Shown one piece after another: positions 38,525-48,100 of a DNA stretch of 64,000 bases; within the stretch, counting starts at the first letter, position 1; every line of letters begins with the position of its first letter. The position numbers were made by a program, and so were the translations under genes. The stretch comes from Marinilabiliaceae bacterium. GTDB taxonomy: Bacteria; Bacteroidota; Bacteroidia; Bacteroidales; Marinilabiliaceae. The stretch is taken from positions 1 to 64,000 of the forward strand of contig JAFGBR010000013.1 of the NCBI GenBank assembly GCA_016933045.1, read 5' to 3'. The notes under the pieces were generated by a model. The model searched no databases. It worked only from the letters and a program-made list of their open reading frames with translations, and had not been told where the DNA came from.

Positions 38525-38941
38525 ATGATTCAACAAACTCTAGCAATTATTAAGCCCGATTCGGTTAGAAAAAACTATGCCGGTAAAATTTTATCAATGA
38601 TCGATGATAATGGATTCGCCATTAAGGCTATTAAAGGAATTCATTTAGACACAAGGGATGCAAAACGTTTCTATAGCATTCACGAAGGAAAACCTTTTTT
38701 CGAAGATTTAGTAAACTTTATTACTTCGGGACCTTGTATTGCTATAATTCTTGAAAAAGAAAATGCTATTATTGATTTCAGACGTTTAATTGGTGCTACA
38801 AACCCCAAAGAAGCAGATGAAGGAACCATTAGAAAGAATTTTGCAGAAAGCAAGACTTCAAATGCAGTTCACGGATCAGACTGTGAAGGAAATGCATTAT
38901 ACGAATGTTCATTCTTCTTTAGTGGACAGGAAAGATTTTAA
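38525..38941 (+). CDS. ndk: Nucleoside-diphosphate kinase
   Basis: A 138-residue NDK transferring phosphate between nucleoside di- and triphosphates through a phospho-His. The active-site His116 lies in NAVHGSDCEGNA; other motifs are LAIIKPDSVRKN, ALEKENAI-like EKENAIIDFRRLIGATNP and EGTIRKNFA. The frame reaches back to 38480, but the Met at 38525 gives the exact family length. Divergent from nrnA, it ends in a terminator. Confidence 0.97.
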   Translation: MIQQTLAIIKPDSVRKNYAGKILSMIDDNGFAIKAIKGIHLDTRDAKRFYSIHEGKPFFEDLVNFITSGPCIAIILEKENAIIDFRRLIGATNPKEADEGTIRKNFAESKTSNAVHGSDCEGNALYECSFFFSGQERF

Positions 38942-38961
38942 AAGTATTTTATTTATACAAG

Positions 38962-38990
38962 AAAAGGAACTCAAGATCGGGTTCCTTTTT
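38962..38990 (+). terminator. Terminator of ndk
   Basis: AAAAGGAAC (38962-38970) pairs with GTTCCTTTT (38981-38989) and continues into a T run. It separates ndk from the convergent transporter gene. Confidence 0.88.
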
Positions 38991-38999
38991 TATTTATTA

Positions 39000-40280
39000 C
39001 TACTTCTTATCATCTTTCTTATTCTCCTTTTTTCGCCAAAAGTTAGCGAGTATTGATCCTGATATATTCATCCATGGACTAAAGATCGCTGCTGCCAAAC
39101 CAATCGTTGCCAACTTACCCATCACTCCTGCCAATCCAGATGCCATACCTCCATTTTGCAATCCTACCTCAAGAGCTACAGTTCTGCAAGACTGCTTATC
39201 TAATCCTAGAGCTCGGCTTATCCAGTAACCAAAAGTATACCCTAATGAATTATGCATTACAGAAACAAGTAACATTACTATACCAATGGTGAGAATATTA
39301 TCGCGACTTGCAGCTGTTGTAACAACAGTAAAATATACAATCCCAAACATCGATAACTTTGGCATAAACTGAGGAATAGTTGAAATAAAAACAGTGGCAA
39401 GATAAAACAACTTTCCAAAGATTAAAGATCCACTTATAAAATTAACAAGAACAATCGCTTGTATTAAACCCACTGACAAATTAGATTCTATTGAACTCCT
39501 CAATCCAAAAACAATAAAAAGCCAAGCAATTGCGACATAAAAAAGTACATTCAGTTTTTTCTTCAACATTACTGAACCATTCTTATAAGCGTCGTACAGA
39601 AACGCTGCCCCAATAGGAACAATCACAATCTTTATTATTTGGATGCACATATCCATAAACTTTACCTCGACATAAGTTCCAGCTAAAACCTTCATTAAAA
39701 AAGGTGTCATTATTGGGGCTAAAAGAGTCGCAACTGCAGTTAATGTTACTGATAGTGTAAGATTTGCCCGAGCCAAAAAAACCATCACATTCGAAGCTAA
39801 GCCACTCGAACATGAACCAATTAGGATAATACCTGCAGCAATCTCTGGATCGAAGTTAAAGATACGAGTAAGTGCATAACCCGTAAGCGGCATTATGGAG
39901 AATTGGCATAAAATTCCAACAAGCACACCTTTACTCATCGTTTTAATCCCGGTAAAATCTCTTATACTCATTTGAGTACCCATGCCGAACATCACAACCT
40001 GAATAACAATGAGAATTAGCCATTTATTTCGAAGGTCAAAATCACCCCATTTCAAAAATGCAGATGGATAAATAAGGCCACATACGATTGCAACAATAAT
40101 CCAACCTGTATATTGATATAATTTTAATGCTGGTATTGCACCCATTCCAAAAGCAATTAGCAAAGACGATGCTACAGATAATGGAGCAATTGCATTTTCA
40201 AATTTAAAAATGAGCGATATTAAAATTAAAGCCAGAGCTGTTAACCCTAGCCAGAAGGAATACCATTGTACTTTCTTCAT
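39000..40280 (-). CDS. BASS-family sodium:solute symporter
   Basis: A 426-residue inner-membrane carrier with about ten helices, of the bile acid:sodium symporter family. Hallmarks are GSCSSGLASNVMVFLARANL and SVTLTAVATLLAPIMTP in the first crossover, and ALEVGLQNGGMASGLA (E..QN) in the second, which form the Na+ sites in structurally known members. An N-terminal two-helix extension precedes the core. It is the last gene of the carbohydrate locus. BASS proteins in such loci probably import organic acids or acidic sugars, here perhaps a uronate-derived product; this is inference. Confidence 0.9.
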   Translation of the reverse strand: MKKVQWYSFWLGLTALALILISLIFKFENAIAPLSVASSLLIAFGMGAIPALKLYQYTGWIIVAIVCGLIYPSAFLKWGDFDLRNKWLILIVIQVVMFGMGTQMSIRDFTGIKTMSKGVLVGILCQFSIMPLTGYALTRIFNFDPEIAAGIILIGSCSSGLASNVMVFLARANLTLSVTLTAVATLLAPIMTPFLMKVLAGTYVEVKFMDMCIQIIKIVIVPIGAAFLYDAYKNGSVMLKKKLNVLFYVAIAWLFIVFGLRSSIESNLSVGLIQAIVLVNFISGSLIFGKLFYLATVFISTIPQFMPKLSMFGIVYFTVVTTAASRDNILTIGIVMLLVSVMHNSLGYTFGYWISRALGLDKQSCRTVALEVGLQNGGMASGLAGVMGKLATIGLAAAIFSPWMNISGSILANFWRKKENKKDDKK

Positions 40281-40316
40281 TTAGATTTGTAGATTGATTT
40301 TGGATTTAATATTACT

Positions 40317-40973
40317 TTATTGATCAAGATATTTTTTCACACCCAACACTCCCGACAATGGACTAGATAAAACAATTTTTCCTGTTACTTTTTCTAATTC
40401 ACTTGCCATACGCCCCATTGACCCCTGAGCCAACACAATTAAATCAACCTTATCAGCAATTAATTCAGATGCCTTTATAATCAATTGATCGTGAGTATCA
40501 CAGTCGCCCGACATCATTGCAGCAAACGCACCTTCAGCAAGTCCCTCAACCACTTCAATAGATTTATTACGTTCATCAGCCATTGTTTTTAGTAATTTAG
40601 CTGTTGGAGCCAATGTTGTTGCAAGTGTTGCTAAAACTCCTATTCTTGTTGCAGTTTCCACTGCTTCTATGGCCATTGGATCATCGATCTTTAATAATGG
40701 AATTGGCACCAGCTTTCGTGCAAACTGTGCTATCTCACCAATTGAAGAGCATGTATTAAAAATCACATCAGCACCGGCATCAACTGCCATGTGATAACAG
40801 TTTACCAATCGTTTAGCAACAGCAGGTGTAATTTTATTATTAGCTATTACTTCCTGAATTAAGCTATCATCAACAATGTGATTCAGTTTCACATTTGGCA
40901 AGTGTTCTTTAAACAATTGTGTGGTTGGCTCAATCATAGCCAAAGCAGTATGCACGGCAAAAATTTTTTTCAT
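40317..40973 (-). CDS. Asp/Glu/hydantoin racemase-family protein
   Basis: A 218-residue protein of the Asp/Glu racemase superfamily. The first catalytic Cys is in VIFNTCSSIGEIA. The second motif reads VLAQGSMGRMAS, where two-Cys racemases have Cys at the Gly position, so a normal two-base racemase mechanism is unlikely. Other members of the fold act as isomerases, decarboxylases or lyases. Cytoplasmic. It is 36 bp upstream of the BASS transporter, suggesting that the pair handles one imported metabolite. Confidence 0.8.
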   Translation of the reverse strand: MKKIFAVHTALAMIEPTTQLFKEHLPNVKLNHIVDDSLIQEVIANNKITPAVAKRLVNCYHMAVDAGADVIFNTCSSIGEIAQFARKLVPIPLLKIDDPMAIEAVETATRIGVLATLATTLAPTAKLLKTMADERNKSIEVVEGLAEGAFAAMMSGDCDTHDQLIIKASELIADKVDLIVLAQGSMGRMASELEKVTGKIVLSSPLSGVLGVKKYLDQ

Positions 40974-41005
40974 ATTCTTTTAGTATTGAGATATACTGAT
41001 AAAGC

Positions 41006-41035
41006 CACCCGCCTAACCCCTCTCAAGAAGAGAAT
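41006..41035 (+). repeat. Copy of dispersed palindromic repeat (degenerate)
   Basis: CACCCGCCTAACCCCTCTC followed by AAGAAGAGAATG matches the repeat at 56785, 56893 and 57336 (CACACCCC...CCCTCTC-AGA-GGG). It lies between the racemase start and the stop of the 41074 gene. A weaker trace is at 34091-34110 (CATCCTCTTTTGAGGAGAG). Confidence 0.65.
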
Positions 41036-41073
41036 GATTTACAAATCCGGTCATCTTCATCTCTATTCCTTAA

Positions 41074-42198
41074 TTATTTAATTTCTGATTCCTCTTTCGA
41101 CTTAAACTCCATATTGCTTTTTCCAATATCTTTCGATGTTGCTAAAGCAATGCCTCTGTTTCCTAACTTATCAACTGCATTGTAAAAATGATAAACAACA
41201 CCATCGTGTTTTATCACATAAGCCTTATGAGCAAATAGATTATCATACTCTTCAGAGGGTTCAATTAAATGCGCTCCTTTCCACTCAGTCCAATGAATTA
41301 GATCGTAAGAACATGCAAAACTGTTATAAACAACAGTTTTCCCATCAGGCCAAAATGCACGAAAATAAAACATCACATAAACATCACCATTCTTTTGCAA
41401 TACAGCATCACCTGTTATTCCCTTATGATGATTCAACATTGGGGAAGCTCTGTGACGTTTCCAATGAACCATATCATCAGAAACAGCAAGACTAATTCGC
41501 TCTGCTCCTCTTTTCGGATTGATACTATCACCCCTAGCATTATAATACATTACAAAAGAATAACCAGTTAGCCTGTCTTTATCTTCAAATATGGCTGATT
41601 TATACATTGTACTGTTATCGTACCACTGAGCATCTTCATCTATTGATTTCAACACAGGATGCCCTAACCTTGTCCACTGATGTAATGTTGCCGGATTTTG
41701 ATCGGTATAAGCCATGCTCAATGATAAAAGTCCGGCTTCGTATCCGGTACTGCTTCCTCCAAAATAGCTCAACCAATAGTTACCATTAAAGGTATTGATA
41801 TTATAATCGCCACCCCAATCGTAATCAATAAGAGAGGGATAACCAGCTTTTTGGTTCATATCCCACTGGGTTATATCATCACTGAAATTCATAATTGTTC
41901 CTTTAATAATCCAATCAATCAAGTTATCACTTTCGGCCAGCCAGGTTTCATAACCACGACCATCGAAAACAATGTAAGTCATGATCCACTTATCATCTTT
42001 ACGGAAGATAGTTGGGCAATCCATTTTATATGCATTGCTATCGGGAACGAGTATTAAACCATATTTATAGGGAGTTTTAACCTCTTCATATATTTTCTCC
42101 ATTACGTCGTGAGGTACAACCTCAGGTAAAGATTTTTTACATCCCGAAAAAATCAAAGTAGAGATAGTTGCTATAAAAAATAATCTAATCATTGACAT
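41074..42198 (-). CDS. Five-bladed-propeller glycosidase-like lipoprotein (GH43/GH32/GH117 type)
   Basis: A 374-residue lipoprotein (lipobox FSGC) with the blade pattern of GH43/GH32/GH117/GH130-like enzymes: KMDCPTIFRKDDKWIMTYI, ETWLAESDNLIDW, AGYPSLIDYDWGGDYN, AERISLAVSDDMVHWKRH, GDAVLQKNGDVYVMFYFRA and YHFYNAVDKLGNRGIALATS. Several acidic residues at blade starts could be catalytic, but the exact family cannot be fixed by eye. Anchored in the periplasm or outer membrane, it probably trims side-chain sugars. Confidence 0.7.
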   Translation of the reverse strand: MSMIRLFFIATISTLIFSGCKKSLPEVVPHDVMEKIYEEVKTPYKYGLILVPDSNAYKMDCPTIFRKDDKWIMTYIVFDGRGYETWLAESDNLIDWIIKGTIMNFSDDITQWDMNQKAGYPSLIDYDWGGDYNINTFNGNYWLSYFGGSSTGYEAGLLSLSMAYTDQNPATLHQWTRLGHPVLKSIDEDAQWYDNSTMYKSAIFEDKDRLTGYSFVMYYNARGDSINPKRGAERISLAVSDDMVHWKRHRASPMLNHHKGITGDAVLQKNGDVYVMFYFRAFWPDGKTVVYNSFACSYDLIHWTEWKGAHLIEPSEEYDNLFAHKAYVIKHDGVVYHFYNAVDKLGNRGIALATSKDIGKSNMEFKSKEESEIK

Positions 42199-42231
42199 TT
42201 ATCTTAATTCGTTCCTTTATTATTACTCTCA

Positions 42232-44214
42232 TTATCTAGGTCCACGTCCTTCTTCCATAAAGTGATAGTTTTCATCATACTTTATGGTAGGTTGTTTTTT
42301 ATCATTTACAACCACCCCTGATAATCCTTTTTCCTTATAAGCATCTAATAAATCTTTATATGCAGCAGTTAAACCGGCTTTTTCCTTAATCAATTTATCC
42401 ACTTTAGAATTATTATTAATCCATTCATTACCAAAACCTACTTGTGGGTTCTCAAAAAATATACTTTTCTCAACCCAGTTGTTTTCTACCCTCATATACG
42501 ATGTTCCTTCGTCTAAATAAATGTATTGCACATGTTCAGGCAAATGAGCATAAGGAGCGACTAACAACGATTCGATACGATTTTCGCTAATCAGACTATT
42601 AGGCTGGGCCGATAGGGTATAGACGCCGCCAATATCATTCATCATTCGGGCAAAATGATGAATATAGTTGGCATGCACAAGGTTATTTTTAGAACAGTTG
42701 ATTTCCTTGGTCCATCCCCAGCCAACACAAATACCTGCATAGTTTAAATGGCCTACTTCGTTGTGTACAATTTTAATATCATGAGCATAACCAACGCTGA
42801 TACCCACACATCCCCAATCTTCGTTTGTCACATCAACAATCAGGTTATTTGCAATTGTTTCGAAGCGGCATACTTCGCGCTCATCTGTTGGATTGTATGG
42901 CTTGTGCGATTCATGACTGGCATTTCCAAAGAAACCCATCTGAATACCTGTACCTCCAATATCGGTAAAAAGACAGCCTTTAACCTCATTATGATGCGTA
43001 CCAGTTATAAAATCGAGTCCGGTTGCAGCCATATGCTTAAAAGTACACCGATTGAATATTATGTTATTAGAGGCAGAAAGTTCAACAGCAGCAGGCTGAC
43101 GTTCAATCCAATGATGATTTTCCCATCTGCTAGTACTGTCAAGATTCCATTCTTCTAAACGATAGGCATCAAGAATAGACCATCCGGCCTGCACAGGAAC
43201 ATGTCCTTTTACAGATGGTCGCATCCATGTTGTATGCTGGAAATTAATTCTCTCAAACTTTATATTTGACACAGGAAAATCAAATGAACCATTAAATTCA
43301 ACGAGGGTCTCAAGGTAGGGCACTATAACATCAGCCTTGTTCAGATCTTCACCTATTCTTGGCCAATAGTACATTTTTCCGGTATTTTCATCGGCATACC
43401 ATTCACTGGGAGTATTAAGCAGTGATAATGAGTTTACAAAAAAGAAAGCTGAATTGCCATTTAAATTGTTTTCAACGTCGATCCAGGGAGCAGGCCATGG
43501 ATGTTCAAATTCAATGCGGCTTTCGGGCTGATAAAATGTTACCTTGGCACTATCGCCAACAACTTCAATATTTTTCACACGCAGATTGGCAATTGCCCAC
43601 CATTGATGAATTACCAGTTCCAATTGATTTATTTGTTCAATACCAAAATCAGGTTTAGGTATCCATAAAGCTTCATTTTTATGATCGGCCAAAAGAATTC
43701 GTTTTAATAGGCCGTCATTCATACTACTTGCACGAACAGCCTTGTAATTATCTACCCAAAGTTGACGGAATTCAATTCGACGCCCTCCTATAGATGGAAT
43801 ATCAGTTACATAAACATTTCCTGTTGCTTCATTGGGCAGATTAACAAGTTCACCATCCAGCTTTTTCCATCCAGTAACTTTTACACCTCCGCTAATAACA
43901 GGATTTGCACCGTCGGCCGATATAAAAACAGTAGGACTTTTTTCACAACCACTGTCTTCAGGACGCAAAAGAATAGGTTCGTTTAATTGATATGTACCAT
44001 CATTTAAAATTATATTGATTCCATTTTCAACACCTTCTTTTCGCAATCGCCGCATTTCGCGAGCTTTTCGTTGTGCCATCATAATCGATGCCAATGGTGA
44101 ATCTTTTGTTCCCTTGTTGGCATCATTACCACTTGGAGACACCCAAATATCTATTGCATAAGCATTCACTCCTGCAACAATTAAAAAAAGTGCTATTAAC
44201 TTAAATATTTTCAT
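42232..44214 (-). CDS. Right-handed beta-helix glycosidase, GH141-like
   Basis: A 660-residue exported protein (signal MKIFKLIALFLIVAGVNAYA). The opening IWVSPSGNDANKGTKDSPLA, KAREMRRLRKEG, NIILNDGTYQLNEPILLRPE and PVISGGVKVTGWKK is characteristic of GH141-type beta-helix proteins. Repeating coils follow (NNIIFNRCTFKHMAATGLDF, NEVKGCLFTDIGGTGIQMGF, SLISENRIE). GH141 contains BT1002, an alpha-fucosidase acting on rhamnogalacturonan II, and a xylanase, so fucose or xylose removal is possible. Substrate inferred from context only. Confidence 0.78.
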   Translation of the reverse strand: MKIFKLIALFLIVAGVNAYAIDIWVSPSGNDANKGTKDSPLASIMMAQRKAREMRRLRKEGVENGINIILNDGTYQLNEPILLRPEDSGCEKSPTVFISADGANPVISGGVKVTGWKKLDGELVNLPNEATGNVYVTDIPSIGGRRIEFRQLWVDNYKAVRASSMNDGLLKRILLADHKNEALWIPKPDFGIEQINQLELVIHQWWAIANLRVKNIEVVGDSAKVTFYQPESRIEFEHPWPAPWIDVENNLNGNSAFFFVNSLSLLNTPSEWYADENTGKMYYWPRIGEDLNKADVIVPYLETLVEFNGSFDFPVSNIKFERINFQHTTWMRPSVKGHVPVQAGWSILDAYRLEEWNLDSTSRWENHHWIERQPAAVELSASNNIIFNRCTFKHMAATGLDFITGTHHNEVKGCLFTDIGGTGIQMGFFGNASHESHKPYNPTDEREVCRFETIANNLIVDVTNEDWGCVGISVGYAHDIKIVHNEVGHLNYAGICVGWGWTKEINCSKNNLVHANYIHHFARMMNDIGGVYTLSAQPNSLISENRIESLLVAPYAHLPEHVQYIYLDEGTSYMRVENNWVEKSIFFENPQVGFGNEWINNNSKVDKLIKEKAGLTAAYKDLLDAYKEKGLSGVVVNDKKQPTIKYDENYHFMEEGRGPR

Positions 44215-44240
44215 TTTTTTAGATTGTATTGTTTAGTTAG

Positions 44241-45167
44241 CTATTTAGTTTCTTTTGCATTCTGGAAAATTGATTTCAAATATTTCACGTTGGCCGAATA
44301 ATTTGCAACCACATCACGAATCATTGTTGTATCTCTAGATCGTTCTACCATTAACCACCCCTTCCACCCCATCGAATCTAAGGTTGACTTTACTTTCAGC
44401 ATATCTATCCTGGTATTATTTTCGAGCCACACACCATCTTCATCGGTTGCATGAATCATACAAATACGATCTTTACCCAGAATGTTCATCTCCTCGTACA
44501 AATCGCGTCCGGCTTTTAAAGGAATTGAAAAGTTAAAGTAGATTTGAATTGCAGGAGACCCTATTTCATTCAATAATTTAACCTCTTCGGCAGCACATAA
44601 AGATGTTTCAATGCCGATAATTACTCCTGAGTCCTGAGCCATTTTCCCTACTCTTTGAAGTCGAGACACAATAGAATCTCTTCGTTCGGGATATTTTGTC
44701 AAATCACCTTCAACTCCCAGTGGCAAAAAACCTACCTTCACCCCCATCAATTTCATTGAAGCAATACAATCGCCAACTAATTTTACAGCATCCTCCCTTA
44801 AAGGAAACGATTGTGCATAAAATCCACTCACGCTTAATGATGCAATCTCAATATTTAATGACTTGGCTGTATCACTAAATAACATTCGAAAATGAGTATC
44901 GACCAGCTTATTATCGAAGGCAGGTCTGGTTCCTAAACCTCCCATATCCAATTCAAGTCCATCGGCTCCGGTTTCATAAGTTCGGTAAAACGCACCTAAT
45001 TTTTGTCGTTTTAGAATCATCAGGTCAACAACTCCAACCTTGTATGCAGGAACATTCATAATAGCAGTGCTATTATTTTTAATTCCCCTACAGGAGACAA
45101 GATTTAACAAAATACTTAAAACAATTATTACAACAAATACCGATCTATTATATATAAACAACCTCAT
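44241..45167 (-). CDS. Exported lipoprotein of the xylose-isomerase-like TIM-barrel family
   Basis: A lipoprotein of about 308 residues (lipobox LVSC) carrying an AP-endonuclease-2/sugar-isomerase-like TIM barrel: GADGLELDMGGLGTRPAF, EIASLSVSGFYAQSF, CIASMKLMGVKVGFLPLG, GVIIGIETSLCAAEEV, QIYFNFSIPLKAGRD and WLMVERSRDT. Metal-site candidates are the Glu and His in GIETS, CMIHATDEDG and MVERS. Family members include sugar epimerases and keto-sugar enzymes; an exported copy would act on free or linked sugars in the periplasm. The Met at 45167 is preferred over 45197, which overlaps the GH78 gene. Confidence 0.75.
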   Translation of the reverse strand: MRLFIYNRSVFVVIIVLSILLNLVSCRGIKNNSTAIMNVPAYKVGVVDLMILKRQKLGAFYRTYETGADGLELDMGGLGTRPAFDNKLVDTHFRMLFSDTAKSLNIEIASLSVSGFYAQSFPLREDAVKLVGDCIASMKLMGVKVGFLPLGVEGDLTKYPERRDSIVSRLQRVGKMAQDSGVIIGIETSLCAAEEVKLLNEIGSPAIQIYFNFSIPLKAGRDLYEEMNILGKDRICMIHATDEDGVWLENNTRIDMLKVKSTLDSMGWKGWLMVERSRDTTMIRDVVANYSANVKYLKSIFQNAKETK

Positions 45168-45175
45168 TCCTGATT

Positions 45176-48100
45176 CTACTTTTTGTATTCGGGCCACAAA
45201 CCTTCAATAATGGCTATTCCTTTAAGCTTTTTAGGATCAACTTTTACATACTTAATCCTCTCCCTTCGCCATGTATAAACAATGTGAATCATCCCATCTT
45301 CACCCTGAATTACCGAAGGATATGAATACTGACTAATTGGCGAATTTTCAAGCACCAAGCAGGCATTCCAGTTAATCCCATCCTTCGATGTCGAAACATG
45401 CAAAGGAGTTCGGGGACCTTTTACCAAATTACCCGGAGGCAAAACATGATTATAAACCAATAATTGACGCCCATCTTTTAACGAAACTGCATCAGTACCA
45501 GAGTTATTGTTTGGAAGATTAGTTTTAGTCAATTCGCACCATGTTTTTCCATTATCGGACGACCATGATTGCAGCAAAGCCCTGTTTCTACTTCGGCAAA
45601 TAATCTGCAAACGTCCATCTTTATGCACTAAAACACTTGGCTGAATGGCCTTTATCTCTTTACCATCGTTAATTGGCCCTACCATATTCCAGATTTTTCC
45701 AAAATCATTTGTGGTTTCGAAATGCACTCTCCACCCATCATGTTCGCTACTCGAAGGACAAATCAAAGTCCCATTACTCAAAAGCACCGGTTTATTTTTA
45801 ACCGGGCCAAGAAACCCTTCATTCAAGTCTTTAGGTTTAGACCAAGATATTCCATTGTCGTTCGAAGTGATATACTTTCCAACCCAAGCAGAAACATGAG
45901 TACCCTCTTTATAAAACAGTATTAATTCTCCATCAGGCACCTGATACAAAACCGGGTTCCACAATGCATAACGTAACGTGTCATTTTTAATACCATCGAC
46001 AACTTTAACCGGAGCTGTCCATTTATTATTTACCATACGGCTCACATAAATACTGCAATCGGGATTACGTTCTTTGGTACCACCAAACCACGAAGCGACT
46101 AAACCACCAGGTGTTTCTGCTATTGTCGATCCGTGACACTCAGGAAAATCAGCTCGTTCGTAAATAAACTCATCCACAACAATAGCATTCCTCCAATTAT
46201 ATTGAGCCTTAAAACTATATGTTCCCGATCCTACCTTACAAATAGCATATCTGTCTTTTGTTTCGATATATTTAATATCCGATAAGAGTTTAATGTCTTT
46301 ACCTCCTTCAGTAATTGTTGCTCCGGCCTTCACCGGAATATAAACATACGCAGTTGTATTTGCAGGTATTGTCACGTTCCAGTTAAAATCGTGTAATGTT
46401 TTTGTGAAGTTACTTGTTATTGGTCCGTAAACCGAATTGTAAGTTGCGTTAACATGGTTTAATCCTTCAATATCTTCAGGCTTTAAAACGATACTTTTGT
46501 AGGCAGCCGAATCAGATTGAATACCTGCCATATTTCGAAACATCCAAACTAAAAGGTCGCCCAGCATCATCACATGATTTTGCGAATTCATTTTGGGATG
46601 AGCTGTATTCCCATTCCAAAGTTCCCAAATAGTAGTAGCTCCATTTTCAACCATATAACCCCAACTCGGATAATCAGTGTTTGATGCCAGACGATAAGCA
46701 ACATCAGAACGCCCATTTTCATTCAAAGTTTTCATCAACCACGAAGTTCCAATAACACCGGTGGTTACATGTGATAATTTATGACGAACCAACAATTCCG
46801 TCACATTCTTAAACACTCCGTCTATATTTTTTTCAGAAACCATTCCAAAAGCCAAAGGCAATATATTTTCTGTTACCAGATTATCGCCATACGACTTACT
46901 TTTTTCATTAAAAAAAACTTTATGAAAACCTACATTAACACTATCAGCCAACGTTTTAAATCCTTCAATATCGGTTGTATTTCCTGATAAAGAAGCAAAT
47001 TTCTGCATCAGGTTTAAAAAGTAATAATGATATGCAGTTGAAATTAATGCACTCGGATGTTTTACATTTGCATTTTTCCCTCGTCCTTCCTCAATTGTTG
47101 CAGGAGGAATGCACCAATCACCATAACTATCTTTTGTTATGATATACTGATCGTTCATATATCTATCTTCCATATATGACAACCATTTTTTCATAGCTCC
47201 GTAATGCTTTTTTACTGATTGAATATCGCCATACTGAGAATAAAGCATATCGGCAATAATTAAATAAGTTCCTGGCCAGGTCATGTTATCACTATAATAA
47301 TTCCAGTAAGCCGGGGCTACATCAGGCAATGATCCATCGGCATTTTGTGACTGCTGAATGTCATCCAGCCACTTGGCATACAGCGTGGCATTGTTAAACA
47401 AAAAACTCTCACTAAAAGAAACAACCTGGTGATCGGCTAACCAGGGCTGCCGTTCATCACGCTGGGGGCAATCGACCGGCATTCCTTTATAGTTGCTTAC
47501 AATTCCCCACCATGCATTTTTTACTATCTGATTAACTGTTTTATTCGAAGTTTCCAGGGATCCAACTGTTTCAACCTCATCGCCAACCAATTTCCCCTTA
47601 AAATCATTGACCGAAGGAGTTCCGGAAAAACCAGATATCTCAACATATCGAAATCCATGATAAACAAATGAAGGTTCCCAAACTTCGACATCGCCTCCTT
47701 TTAAAATATATTTATCAGTACACAATGCACCTCTCAAATTTGCTGTAAATAAAGAGCCATCATCATTCAACGACTCAGCAAAACGAAGTGTTATTGTATC
47801 ACCTCTGTTTCCTTTCACTTTTAATTGCAACCATCCTGCAAAATTCTGCCCCATATCGAGAATATATTTTCCATCCGACAAATGATGGATGGAAACAGGC
47901 TGGATCTCTTTTAATATTTTCATGTTTGGGGTAGTCAATCCAACAGGCATTCCTCCCGGTTCCTGAACATACCTGGCATTAAACCATGACTCATCGTTAT
48001 ATTCAATTGTATTCCATACAGTCAACTCTTTTGTAGCATCATATATCTCGCCATCGTATTCGTTATTCGAACGTATTGGACCATCTGTAGTCATCTTCCA

